Origin: an uncultured Bacteroidia bacterium
GTDB taxonomy: Bacteria > Bacteroidota > Bacteroidia > Bacteroidales > F082
Direction: 5' to 3'
Assembly (NCBI GenBank): GCA_902767725.1
Contig: CACXIM010000031.1
Coordinates: forward strand, 1 to 64,000
Length of the DNA: 64,000 bases
The notes under the pieces were generated by a model. It was given only the letters and a program-made list of their open reading frames with translations. It did not search any database and was not told the DNA's origin. Positions within the stretch are counted from its first letter, which is position 1, and each line of letters starts with the position of its first letter. Of the stretch, positions 52,018 through 60,224 are shown piece after piece. Both the position numbers and the translations under genes were made by a program.

Positions 52018-53088
52018 ATGAAAAAGTTTTTCACCAGTTTACTTGCTCTGTTAGGATTGGCTGCCTGTGGCCAACAAGGTTATGAAAACGCCGATGTCAA
52101 CGGCTTCGCGGCGCAGATTGCCGACCCCGATGTCGTTTTACTCGATGTGAGAACCGCCAAGGAATTCGATGAAGGCCATCTCCAGAATGCCGTCAACATT
52201 GATGTCACGCAAGATGGTTTTGTCGAGAAAGCGAAGTCGATGCTGCCCATTGACAAAACGATAGCCGTGTATTGCCGCAGTGGTAAACGCTCGGCCCTTG
52301 CCGCAGGTGGGCTTACCAAGGAGGGCTACAAGGTCGTCAATCTCAAAGGCGGCATCATCGCATGGAAAGAAGCAGGGAAGCCTGTCGTGGCCGAAAGCCC
52401 AAGTGAGGATGATACCTACGAGGTTGATAGCTTCACCACCCCAAGTGGCAAGACGGTCAAGTTCCACGCCTTGGTACATGCTAGCATCCGCATTGAATAC
52501 GACGGCAAGGAGATTCAGATTGACCCCGTGACGAAACTTGGCGAGAAGACCATCGACTTGGCCGCAATGCCCAAGGCAGATTACCTCTTCATCACCCATG
52601 AGCATTTCGACCATTTCGACACGACCGCCATCCAACTGTTGTCGGGCGACAACACCCAACTGGTGACCAATCAACGCTGCGCCGAGATGCTGGGCTATGG
52701 TACGGTGATGGCCAACGGCGACATGCTGCGACTGGCCAACGACATCACCCTTGAAGCCGTTCCTGCCTACAACACTACCGAAGGACATCAGCAGTTCCAC
52801 CCCAAGGGAAGGGACAACGGCTTCATCCTCACCCTTGATGGACTGAGAATCTACATCGCCGGCGACACCGAAGACATTCCCGAGATGGCCGAGGTCAAAG
52901 ACATCGATGTGGCCTTCATGCCTTGCAACCAGCCTTACACCATGACGGTGGAGCAACTCGTTAATGCGGCACGGGTGGTCAAGCCGAAGGTGCTGTTCCC
53001 CTACCATTACGGGCAGACGGATGTGAGCGGCATCCCGTCACAGCTTGAAAACGATGGGGTAGAGGTGAGGATTAGGCATTACGAATGA
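52018..53088 (+). CDS. Rhodanese - metallo-beta-lactamase-fold fusion lipoprotein
   Basis: A protein of 356 residues. After a lipoprotein signal (LGLAAC, Cys17) comes a rhodanese domain (about 25-125) whose active loop CRSGKRS carries Cys86. It is followed by a UlaG-like metallo-beta-lactamase domain (about 145-356) with metal motif THEHFDHFD (His194, His196, Asp198, His199) and the AGDTED aspartate. Natural rhodanese/MBL fusions exist in persulfide dioxygenases, but there the MBL domain comes first and is of ETHE1 type. Here the order is reversed and the protein is exported. The reaction is unknown. Confidence 0.88.
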   Translation: MKKFFTSLLALLGLAACGQQGYENADVNGFAAQIADPDVVLLDVRTAKEFDEGHLQNAVNIDVTQDGFVEKAKSMLPIDKTIAVYCRSGKRSALAAGGLTKEGYKVVNLKGGIIAWKEAGKPVVAESPSEDDTYEVDSFTTPSGKTVKFHALVHASIRIEYDGKEIQIDPVTKLGEKTIDLAAMPKADYLFITHEHFDHFDTTAIQLLSGDNTQLVTNQRCAEMLGYGTVMANGDMLRLANDITLEAVPAYNTTEGHQQFHPKGRDNGFILTLDGLRIYIAGDTEDIPEMAEVKDIDVAFMPCNQPYTMTVEQLVNAARVVKPKVLFPYHYGQTDVSGIPSQLENDGVEVRIRHYE

Positions 53089-53117
53089 TGTACGTGAGCA
53101 AACTCGGGCTTACGGGA

Positions 53118-53220
53118 CTCCTTGACCATGACCATTGACCATGACCATGACTGCTTTCGCGGGTTGTTTGATGTTTCAACCCTTGGCTGAAGCAGTCATT
53201 GTCATAGTCATAGGTCATAG
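53118..53220. repeat. Intergenic ATGACCAT word palindrome, second locus
   Basis: GACCATGACCATTGACCATG on the left faces CAGTCATTGTCATAGTCATA on the right. An inner hairpin GGGTTG/CAACCC lies at the centre. The word is shared with 10858-10937. Confidence 0.8.
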
Positions 53221-54135
53221 TCCAATATTCCCTTCTTTTTTAATCGCTGCGACCAACTCATCGCTGATGTTGTTCCCCATCTGGCGACAGACATCTTGGC
53301 TCCAGCGTTGCGCCATCTCGATGCGTGAGGCTTGGTCCTCCATGCCTTGCAGCATGGCGTAAATGTAACCGGCGTTGAAATTGTCGCCCGCTCCAACTGT
53401 GCTGATGGTCTCAACGGCCTGTACGGGATAGGTCTTGCAGCCGTCGGGTGTGTAGACGTGTATCGTGCGAGGTCCATCGGTCAGTATCAAAGTGCGGCAA
53501 TGGCGGCTCACCCGTTCATAGATGGCATCGCCGTCATGCAGGCCATACATGTAGTCGAAATCCTCCATCGACCCACGCACAATGTTCGCCAGGCTCATGT
53601 TTTCCACGATATTGGACATCACTTCCGGCAAGTCGGCGATATGGTTTTTGCGGAAGTTCACGTCATAGTAGAGCCATGCACCTGCCTCGTGTGCTGTCCT
53701 CAACAAACTGCCCACGACAGGCCTTATGGCAGGGTTGATGGCGAAGAAAGAGCCAAAAAGCACCACGTCATCCTTACCTATTTGGGGCACGTTTCCGTCC
53801 AGCCAAACTGAGGCATGATCCTTATAAAACAGATATTGCGCGTCGTTGTTTTCGTCCAAGAAGGCCAGCGTGATATGCGACTTGGCTTTCTCGTGGCGGC
53901 AGACATATTCTGCTGACACGCCATTGTCGGTCAGGAAACGGCAGATGATGTCGCCCACATGGTCGCCACCCACTTCGGTCAGCATGGCGCAGGGCACGCC
54001 AGCCCGTCCGAGCGACACAATGCTGTTGAAAGTCGAGCCGCCAGGAACGGCTTTCTGTGGTTGGTCGTTCTTGAACAGGATATCCAGTACGGTCTCGCCG
54101 ATGCCTATTACGCGTTTTGGGGTTGTGTTATTCAT
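53215..54135 (-). CDS. PfkB-family carbohydrate kinase
   Basis: The 306-residue protein has the N-terminal sugar-binding block VPGGSTFNSIVSLGRAG and the C-terminal ATP/anion-hole motif STVGAGDNFNAGY, whose aspartate is the catalytic base. The overall pattern is close to fructokinases, though the sugar cannot be read from sequence. Its 5' end overlaps the 3' end of the GNAT gene by eight bases. Confidence 0.9.
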   Translation of the reverse strand: MNNTTPKRVIGIGETVLDILFKNDQPQKAVPGGSTFNSIVSLGRAGVPCAMLTEVGGDHVGDIICRFLTDNGVSAEYVCRHEKAKSHITLAFLDENNDAQYLFYKDHASVWLDGNVPQIGKDDVVLFGSFFAINPAIRPVVGSLLRTAHEAGAWLYYDVNFRKNHIADLPEVMSNIVENMSLANIVRGSMEDFDYMYGLHDGDAIYERVSRHCRTLILTDGPRTIHVYTPDGCKTYPVQAVETISTVGAGDNFNAGYIYAMLQGMEDQASRIEMAQRWSQDVCRQMGNNISDELVAAIKKEGNIGL

Positions 54136-54583
54136 GAAATCTCATTTTTTGATGCATAATTCCATCCAACAGGAAGGGCTCGGAACATACTTGGAACCCC
54201 ACTTTTTCATAAAAACCGATGGCATAGCACTGCGCTTCTATCTCAATGCAGTGAGCACCTTGATCTCCCGCCAACTTGATGGACTCTTTCATCACCTGAA
54301 GCCCATAGTTCTTGTTACGTTGGGTGGACAGGACGCGGCCAATATGCCATGTGTCAGAGTCTGGATCTTTGAAGACCCTGGAATAAGCCGCTATTTTACC
54401 TTCGCGCCATAGCGTGATATGGCTGGCGTAAAAATCAATGCCATCCAAATCCTGATAAGGGCAATTCTGTTCCAAGACAAAGACCGCCGACCGCGCTTTC
54501 AGAATCTCATAGAGCTCGAGGGTGGTCAGCTCATCAAAGGTTTGGATGACGACCTTTATCCCGTCATGGTCATTTTTCGTCAT
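54128..54583 (-). CDS. ElaA-type GNAT acetyltransferase
   Basis: The protein of 151 residues matches ElaA: FDELTTLELYEILKARSAVF and EQNCPYQDLDGID near the start, and the acetyl-CoA loop IGRVLSTQRNKNYGLQVM. The substrate is unknown. I start at the ATG at 54583; an upstream in-frame codon at 54619 sits on the promoter box. Confidence 0.88.
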   Translation of the reverse strand: MTKNDHDGIKVVIQTFDELTTLELYEILKARSAVFVLEQNCPYQDLDGIDFYASHITLWREGKIAAYSRVFKDPDSDTWHIGRVLSTQRNKNYGLQVMKESIKLAGDQGAHCIEIEAQCYAIGFYEKVGFQVCSEPFLLDGIMHQKMRFHE

Positions 54584-54616
54584 AAGTTTCCGCGTCAATG
54601 CTTGATTATACAACGG

Positions 54617-54624
54617 CAAAAATA
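54617..54624 (-). promoter_or_regulatory. -7 element of the GNAT-kinase operon
   Basis: TATTTTTG on the minus strand, 33 bases before the ATG at 54583. Confidence 0.65.
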
Positions 54625-54708
54625 CTCAAAAAAAGGAAAGTCAGGGATAATTATCAATGAATATCCAAATAGTCAAAAAAAGAAGTTGGTGATTTGTCGA
54701 TTATTTCG

Positions 54709-54716
54709 TATTTTTG
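54709..54716 (+). promoter_or_regulatory. -7 element of the PNPOx-like gene
   Basis: TATTTTTG on the plus strand, 50 bases before the ATG. Confidence 0.6.
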
Positions 54717-54766
54717 TCACTTCATAAAACAACAATAATCAAGCAAAAAATTAAAACAAAACCACT

Positions 54767-55159
54767 ATGCAACGCGTATTTGACTTTTTGAAAGCTTGTG
54801 GCACATACTATCTTGCCACGGTCGAAGGCGACCAACCCAGGGTCAGACCCTTTGGCACTATCAACCTCTTTGAAAACAAGCTCTACATCCAAACTGGCCA
54901 TGTCAAACCAATTGCCCACCAGATCGAAGCCAATCCCAAGGTGGAGATTTGTGCCTTCAACGGCAAGGAATGGATTAGGGTGAGCGGCGTTTTGGTGGAA
55001 GACCCAAGAGTCGAGGCAAAGAAATCCATGCTCGACGCTTATCCGAATCTGAGGGCCATGTACGACGAGAACGATGGCAATACCGCAGTTTATTACATTA
55101 AAGACGGAAAGGCTACCATCAGTTCATTCACCACACAGCCTGAAGAGATTTCGCTCTGA
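54767..55159 (+). CDS. Pyridoxamine 5'-phosphate oxidase-family protein
   Basis: The 130-residue protein has the split-barrel flavin-binding fold. Features are TYYLATVEGDQPRVRPFG at the start and the IQTGHVKPIAHQIEANPKVE block. Small stand-alone members bind FMN or F420-like flavins and are usually uncharacterised reductases rather than true PNPOx. The stop overlaps the next start. Confidence 0.85.
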   Translation: MQRVFDFLKACGTYYLATVEGDQPRVRPFGTINLFENKLYIQTGHVKPIAHQIEANPKVEICAFNGKEWIRVSGVLVEDPRVEAKKSMLDAYPNLRAMYDENDGNTAVYYIKDGKATISSFTTQPEEISL

Positions 55160-55806
55160 TGCCGTTGCCTATCATCAAGCAATCCACCAACAAAATCTAC
55201 TACATGATCCTGCCCGAAGGGATCAAGGGCGATTTGTATGATGGGTTGAAAGGATTGTCGGGAAAACACGGCATTTCCATCGCCGTGATAGAAGATGTCA
55301 ACTGGAACGATGACTTGACACCGTGGCCGGCAGAAGGTGTATTCAAGAAAGCGAAACCTTTTGGAGGGAAGGCGGCAGCATTCCTCGACAAACTGACCCA
55401 TGAGATTATCCCTGAAACGGAAATGGACTTGGGTTTAGAGGATGCCGAAAGGACCCTTTTGGGCGTTTCATTGTCGGGCCTGTTTGCCGTATGGGCGGCT
55501 TTCAATACCGATGCGTTCGCCAACATCATCAGCATATCCGGGTCGCTGTGGTATGATGGCTTCGTCGAGTGGATGAAAGAGCAAACGCCATCGTCTCAGT
55601 TGAAAAAGGTCTGCATGTTGTTGGGCGAAAAGGAGAAAAACAGTAAGGAAAAAAGAATGGCGACAGTGGAGGAGAGGACCCTTGCCGCTGCCGACATACT
55701 GAAGGCAAAAAGCCAAGCTGCCGTTTCGTTTGAAATTGTCGAAGGGACGCATTTTTCGCCGATATTACCTAGGCTGGAGCGCGCAATGATGGCTTTAGAA
55801 GTATAA
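55159..55806 (+). CDS. Alpha/beta-hydrolase, esterase-D/IroE-like
   Basis: The protein of 215 residues has the nucleophile elbow GVSLSGLFAVWAAF and a late histidine (EGTHFSPI) typical of small esterases that resemble IroE or feruloyl esterases. There is no signal peptide. The ATG shares a base with the stop of the upstream gene (TGATG), so they form an operon. Confidence 0.8.
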   Translation: MPLPIIKQSTNKIYYMILPEGIKGDLYDGLKGLSGKHGISIAVIEDVNWNDDLTPWPAEGVFKKAKPFGGKAAAFLDKLTHEIIPETEMDLGLEDAERTLLGVSLSGLFAVWAAFNTDAFANIISISGSLWYDGFVEWMKEQTPSSQLKKVCMLLGEKEKNSKEKRMATVEERTLAAADILKAKSQAAVSFEIVEGTHFSPILPRLERAMMALEV

Positions 55807-55828
55807 AAAAGGAGGTGGACTTTAGCTG

Positions 55829-55865
55829 AAAAAGCCGATATAACTCGTTGTTATATCGGCTTTTG
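55829..55865 (+). terminator. Terminator after the esterase gene
   Basis: AAAAGCCGATATAAC / GTTATATCGGCTTTT is a perfect 15-bp stem. Its 3' side abuts the end of the tRNA-Ser region, so it may also end that transcript. Confidence 0.85.
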
Positions 55866-55982
55866 CGGAGAGAAAGGGATTCGAACCCTTGGAACGCAAA
55901 GCGTTCAACGGTTTTCGAGACCGCCCCGATCGACCACTCCGGCATCCAAGACCGCCGCTATCGACCACTCAGCCATATCTCC
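55866..55982 (-). pseudogene. tRNA-Ser (CGA) with a 30-base internal duplication
   Basis: The minus strand carries a type II tRNA-Ser. Its anticodon loop CTCGAAA gives anticodon CGA, the long variable arm is GAACGC/GCGTTC and the T-arm contains GGTTCGAATCC. The 5' half is present twice: 55921-55950 and 55951-55980 are related 30-base units, each with GAGTGGTCGAT and GGCGGTCT. The gene is therefore 117 instead of about 87 bases. The acceptor stem GGAGATA / TCTCTCC has one mismatch. It looks like a chimera of two tRNA-Ser genes and is probably not functional. Confidence 0.75.
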
Positions 55983-55986
55983 GCTG

Positions 55987-55994
55987 CAAAAGTA
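55987..55994 (-). promoter_or_regulatory. -7 element of the tRNA-Ser region
   Basis: TACTTTTG on the minus strand, five bases before the tRNA 5' end, as at tRNA-Lys and the SRP RNA. Confidence 0.65.
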
Positions 55995-56055
55995 CAACAT
56001 TTTTCGTTAGGTTGAGATTTTTCGCGAAAAAAAACTTTTTTCCGACGAAAACCCC

Positions 56056-56063
56056 TATCTTTG
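56056..56063 (+). promoter_or_regulatory. -7 element of the TPR/HTH lipoprotein gene
   Basis: TATCTTTG, 25 bases before the ATG. Confidence 0.6.
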
Positions 56064-56087
56064 CAAAACTGAAAAGACCGCGTTTTA

Positions 56088-57731
56088 ATGAGAGCCTTAC
56101 GCATTTCTCCCGTCCTGTTTTTGCTTTGTGCAGCTCTGTTTTTTGCCTGCTCAAAGAAATCAGCATTTACCGAGAAAAATGCGCCCCTCCATTTCAACGA
56201 GTTGCGAGCAGTGGAGGCCTTGATGGAAACTGACCCTGTCAAGGCAATGGACAGTATAAACGGATTGGCGGCAACCCTGTCGGAGTCGTCTGTTACGCCT
56301 TTGGATGACATCGAGATGCAATTGCGGATGGTGCAAGCCCAATACAAAAACCGTTGCCTTACCGAACAAAGTCTCGACTTGTCGCCCATCGTTGCTTTTT
56401 ACGACAGCCTGGCGGAGGTCTATCCCGAGGATGCCGATTTGCAGTATCTACGAGCCAATGCCTATTATTATAAAGGTGTGCAGTGGACATTCGCCAATGA
56501 GGATGTGAATGCCTTCAAGCACTATGTGAAGGCTTTGGAAGTGATGCACCAACGCGAGGAATGGAAAAACCCGTATGCAAAACGATTTGTGGCCTTGGCT
56601 TACACGCGTCTGTCGGAGATTCTATATCGTTATGGTATCCGTGAAGCAGCTATCGAAACCTGCCACAAAGCGGCTTCATATTATGAGTCGGAGGCTGACC
56701 TCGCGGCTATGCTACGCTTCGAGGCTACCATTTACCAGTCTCAAAAACAATATGACAAGGCTTTGGCACTTTTTCAGGAGGCTGACGAAAAGGTTTCGGT
56801 AGGGGACGACCCCATTCAGTTGTCGATAGGTGCAAAGTTTTTGGAGATTCATCAATATGACTCGGCGTTTCCTCATTTGGAACATGCTTTTTTGAAAGGT
56901 GACCGTTTCGCACGCATGGATGCAGCAGCCAAGTTGGCGGAAATCTGTCGATGGAAGGGACTACTTGACGAAGAGATGTCATACAACCGTTTTTATGTGG
57001 AAAGCTCGATGATGGAAAACCGTATGGCGTCACGAAAGATGGAAATCGAATACCTGTACGATGTGTTCAGGCGGCCAAAACCCGCTGACCCATCATCACC
57101 TGAAGGCAACGGCTTCTCCTCCTTGATGCTCTCGCTGTTTCTGATGCTCGTCATTGCTTTCTTGGCTTACATCATCGTCCGCAACCGCAAGCGTATCAGT
57201 CATATAGAGAACAAGATCACGACCATTGAACAGAAGCACGAACAAGAAAACGCAGATAAAGACCATGAGATTGAACAGATTTCACAGGCCTTGAATGATA
57301 CCCGAGAGCAATTGAATGCCCAACGAGTCGATTTTGACGAGGCTTGGCAATCCTTTATGTCTGCTGCTGTTGTAAACAAGATCAAGTATTCCGTTGAGGG
57401 TAAGGACATTATGATCAAAAATGTGGGCGTGTTTCCCAAACTGAAGCTGAAAGAAATGGACTATATCGCACTAGTGCAGGAAGCCAACCGATGTTTCCCG
57501 GATTTTTCGTCACGATTCCTGAAAGACTTCCCTGAACTGAATGTGGCCGATTTGCGTCACAGTTGTTTGGGCCTGCTGGGTATGAATGACGCTGAAATTG
57601 CTGTGATGGAAGGCATCTCCTATAGTGGTGCAAATCGTCGTACCAATAAGATTTTGACGGCAGTGGGGCTGGGTGATAACCTTGAGCAAGCTATGATAAC
57701 TTATTTGAAAAAGAGTAATGTAAATAGTTAA
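56088..57731 (+). CDS. Lipoprotein with TPRs, one membrane helix and a C-terminal LuxR-like HTH
   Basis: This protein of 547 residues begins with a lipoprotein-type signal (LCAALFFAC). TPR-like helices follow (about residues 60-320), then a membrane helix (about 342-364) and a coiled coil (about 370-415). The C-terminal part ends LRHSCLGLLGMNDAEIAVME and then ANRRTNKI, reminiscent of the LuxR-type helix-turn-helix of Bacteroidetes TPR regulators. If so, the TPRs sense outside the cytoplasm and the HTH is inside. DNA binding is inferred only from this similarity. Confidence 0.75.
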   Translation: MRALRISPVLFLLCAALFFACSKKSAFTEKNAPLHFNELRAVEALMETDPVKAMDSINGLAATLSESSVTPLDDIEMQLRMVQAQYKNRCLTEQSLDLSPIVAFYDSLAEVYPEDADLQYLRANAYYYKGVQWTFANEDVNAFKHYVKALEVMHQREEWKNPYAKRFVALAYTRLSEILYRYGIREAAIETCHKAASYYESEADLAAMLRFEATIYQSQKQYDKALALFQEADEKVSVGDDPIQLSIGAKFLEIHQYDSAFPHLEHAFLKGDRFARMDAAAKLAEICRWKGLLDEEMSYNRFYVESSMMENRMASRKMEIEYLYDVFRRPKPADPSSPEGNGFSSLMLSLFLMLVIAFLAYIIVRNRKRISHIENKITTIEQKHEQENADKDHEIEQISQALNDTREQLNAQRVDFDEAWQSFMSAAVVNKIKYSVEGKDIMIKNVGVFPKLKLKEMDYIALVQEANRCFPDFSSRFLKDFPELNVADLRHSCLGLLGMNDAEIAVMEGISYSGANRRTNKILTAVGLGDNLEQAMITYLKKSNVNS

Positions 57732-57813
57732 AATACAGTTGATTATTTTGATTTTGTTGAGATTTGTTGAGAAATTGGATAAGAAAAAATGAAGCATTTG
57801 GAAAAAACATGTA

Positions 57814-57821
57814 TATTTTTG
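57814..57821 (+). promoter_or_regulatory. -7 element of the GWxTD gene
   Basis: TATTTTTG, 22 bases before the ATG at 57843. Confidence 0.65.
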
Positions 57822-57842
57822 TTTCGTCAAAAAACAAACGCC

Positions 57843-59333
57843 ATGAATACATCAATTACTATTTCGAAAAAGGTCCTTGTGACTTTAATGTTGTTGCTGG
57901 TTGCATTTACCGGCAATGCCCAAACGAAAAGACTGAAATCCTATCTTTCCACGACAACCTATTGTGTCCCTGGCATGACGCCATATGTGGAAAACGCCAT
58001 CGCTTTCGATTGCCGGACAGCAGTCTACAAGCAATTTGAACCTGGCAAATTCAAGGCTACGGTGGAAGTCGTTACCGTTTTCAGAAAAGGTGAAGAATCG
58101 GTGTTCTCCAAGGTGGCTGTTGACAGCCCTGTGGTGACCGATACCACCAAACTCGATGGCGCTTATATCGATCAGCAGCGCTTTTCTTTGGCAAATGGTG
58201 AGTATCAGATGGAAATCTGCATCACCGATTTGAACAGCGGCGATGTGCTGCCGCCTACAACGGTCACTGTGGAAGTCAACTATCCCGACAACACTCCGGC
58301 CATTTCCGACATCCTTTTGTTCGATTCCTACTCGAAAGCCGTAAAGCCAAACGATTGCACCAAGAGTGGCTTCGACTTCTTGCCTCGCGTGTATCCTTTT
58401 TATGGTGCCAATGAGAACAAACTGAATTTCTACGCCGAGATTTACAACAGCGACAAGCTGTATGACGAAGGCAAGTTCTTGGTCAATTACTACATCGAGA
58501 CCGTCGAGTCTTCGAATCGCATGCAGAACTATTTCTTCAACAAACGCTTCGATGTGAAGAAGGTGGATGTGTTGCTCAACACCATTGATATCTCGGAGCT
58601 GCCTTCGGGCAACTATTACCTTGTTGTTGAGATGCATGACCGCAGCAACGAGTTGATTTGCTCCAAGAGCTGGTTCTTCCAACGCAGCAACCCCAATGTG
58701 GCCTTCGAGATGGAGGACCTTGCTGGCGTCAATGTGGCCAATACCTTTGTCGGCAACATCACTGAAATCGACACGCTGCGCAAGTACATCCGTTACCTCG
58801 ACCCGATTTGCAGCGAGATGGAACGCGACTATTCCTCCAATTTGGTTCGTACCGACGACATGAAGACCATGCAGCAGTTCCTTTTCAACTTCTGGAGTAA
58901 ACGCTTTCCGATGAATCCAAAGCAAGGCTTTGATGATTATCTGGCTGCCGTGCGCCGCGTCAATATGTCCTTCAGTACCACGGCATTCCCTGGCTATCGC
59001 AGCGACCGCGGCTATGTGTTCCTGAAATACGGTCAACCCGACAAGATCATGGAGGTGCCCGACGAACCCGCAGCTCTTCCATACGAGATTTGGCATTATT
59101 ATGAGGTGGCCAATCAGCATAACAAGAAGTTCGTCTTCGTGGCTCCCGACCGCTCTTCCAACGACTATCAGCTGATCCATTCTAACATGGTCGGTGAAAT
59201 CAACAACCCGCGTTGGCAGATGGAAATCTATGGTAATGTTTACGGTCAGGGATACGACCAAGGTGTTGACCAGACCGAGTACGAGAGAGGCTGGGGCTCC
59301 CATGCCGGCGACCTTTATAACAACCCGAGATAA
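57843..59333 (+). CDS. GWxTD domain-containing secreted protein
   Basis: The 496-residue protein has a signal peptide (LVTLMLLLVAFTGNAQ), a central beta-sandwich part, and a C-terminal GWxTD-type domain. That domain has helical IRYLDPICSEMERDY and the late motif GYRSDRGYVFLKYGQPDKI. The family is Bacteroidetes-enriched and of unknown function. I start at the ATG at 57843, because the promoter box lies within the longer frame. The lipid A acyltransferase gene follows three bases after the stop. Confidence 0.85.
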   Translation: MNTSITISKKVLVTLMLLLVAFTGNAQTKRLKSYLSTTTYCVPGMTPYVENAIAFDCRTAVYKQFEPGKFKATVEVVTVFRKGEESVFSKVAVDSPVVTDTTKLDGAYIDQQRFSLANGEYQMEICITDLNSGDVLPPTTVTVEVNYPDNTPAISDILLFDSYSKAVKPNDCTKSGFDFLPRVYPFYGANENKLNFYAEIYNSDKLYDEGKFLVNYYIETVESSNRMQNYFFNKRFDVKKVDVLLNTIDISELPSGNYYLVVEMHDRSNELICSKSWFFQRSNPNVAFEMEDLAGVNVANTFVGNITEIDTLRKYIRYLDPICSEMERDYSSNLVRTDDMKTMQQFLFNFWSKRFPMNPKQGFDDYLAAVRRVNMSFSTTAFPGYRSDRGYVFLKYGQPDKIMEVPDEPAALPYEIWHYYEVANQHNKKFVFVAPDRSSNDYQLIHSNMVGEINNPRWQMEIYGNVYGQGYDQGVDQTEYERGWGSHAGDLYNNPR

Positions 59334-59336
59334 ACG

Positions 59337-60224
59337 ATGTCAGCAATCGGATTTCATATTGTGAAGTTGTGGGTGGCTTTCCTGTCCATCCATCCCTATT
59401 GGCTTCTTTATCTGAAGTCCGATTGCTATTTCTTTTTGGTGTATCATCTGTTGCGCTATCGTCGTAAAGTGGTCAGACAGAACCTGTTGAATTCTTTCCC
59501 GGACAAGGATGAGAGAGAAATCAAACACATAGAACGGCGTTTCTATCAAAACCTCTGCGACTTGTTTGTGGAGGCTCCCAAGATGCTGCGCATCAATAAA
59601 AACGGCTATCAGGGTCGTATCACCTATACCAATACCGATGTGGTGCAAGGCCTTTATGAGCAAGGCGAAAATGTGTTTTATGCCATCCCGCATTCGGGCA
59701 ATTGGGAGTGGTTCGGCAAGATGATCCCCGCGTTTACCCAACATAAGGGCTTGGCGGTGTACAAGAGGGTGGAGAACCCTGTTTTCGAACGGCTGATGCT
59801 GTATATTCGTACATACGGCAGCAACTTGGAGATGGTGGAGTCGAACTCGGTGCTGAGGCGCTTGGCACAACTTCGCGGCACGACAAATGCTGTGCTAATG
59901 ATGGCAGACCAAACTTCGCACGGCCTGGCCACGGACTACTGGACAGAGTTTTTGCATCAAGACACATGCTGGTTCACGGGTATCGAGCGCATCGCCAAAA
60001 AGTTGGATTATGCCGTCGTGTTTGTCGACATGAGAAGGCAGGGCAGGGGACGTTATGTGGTGAGTTTTGAATTGGTTACTGACAATCCCAAAGAAACGGC
60101 TGACGGAGAGATCATGGAACGTTATGTGCGTTGCGTGGAGCGTTTCATCGAGGCCAACCCAGACAATTGGCTGTGGTCCCACCGCCGCTGGAAACACCAA
60201 AGACCTCAAACGAAGAAAGCATGA
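59337..60224 (+). CDS. LpxL/HtrB-family lipid A acyltransferase
   Basis: This membrane-bound acyltransferase of 295 residues has the catalytic HxxxxE-type motif in AIPHSGNWEWFG and an N-terminal membrane-anchoring helix (about residues 10-40). In the family, the enzyme adds a secondary acyl chain to Kdo2-lipid A or a related lipid. It shares an ATGA overlap with the glycosyltransferase gene. Confidence 0.9.
   Translation: MSAIGFHIVKLWVAFLSIHPYWLLYLKSDCYFFLVYHLLRYRRKVVRQNLLNSFPDKDEREIKHIERRFYQNLCDLFVEAPKMLRINKNGYQGRITYTNTDVVQGLYEQGENVFYAIPHSGNWEWFGKMIPAFTQHKGLAVYKRVENPVFERLMLYIRTYGSNLEMVESNSVLRRLAQLRGTTNAVLMMADQTSHGLATDYWTEFLHQDTCWFTGIERIAKKLDYAVVFVDMRRQGRGRYVVSFELVTDNPKETADGEIMERYVRCVERFIEANPDNWLWSHRRWKHQRPQTKKA

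Noticed and set aside
57885..59303. A 472-codon open frame on the minus strand opposite the GWxTD gene
   Set aside because: It lies wholly opposite a gene with signal peptide and family motifs, has no recognisable domain, and reflects GC-biased third positions of the real gene.
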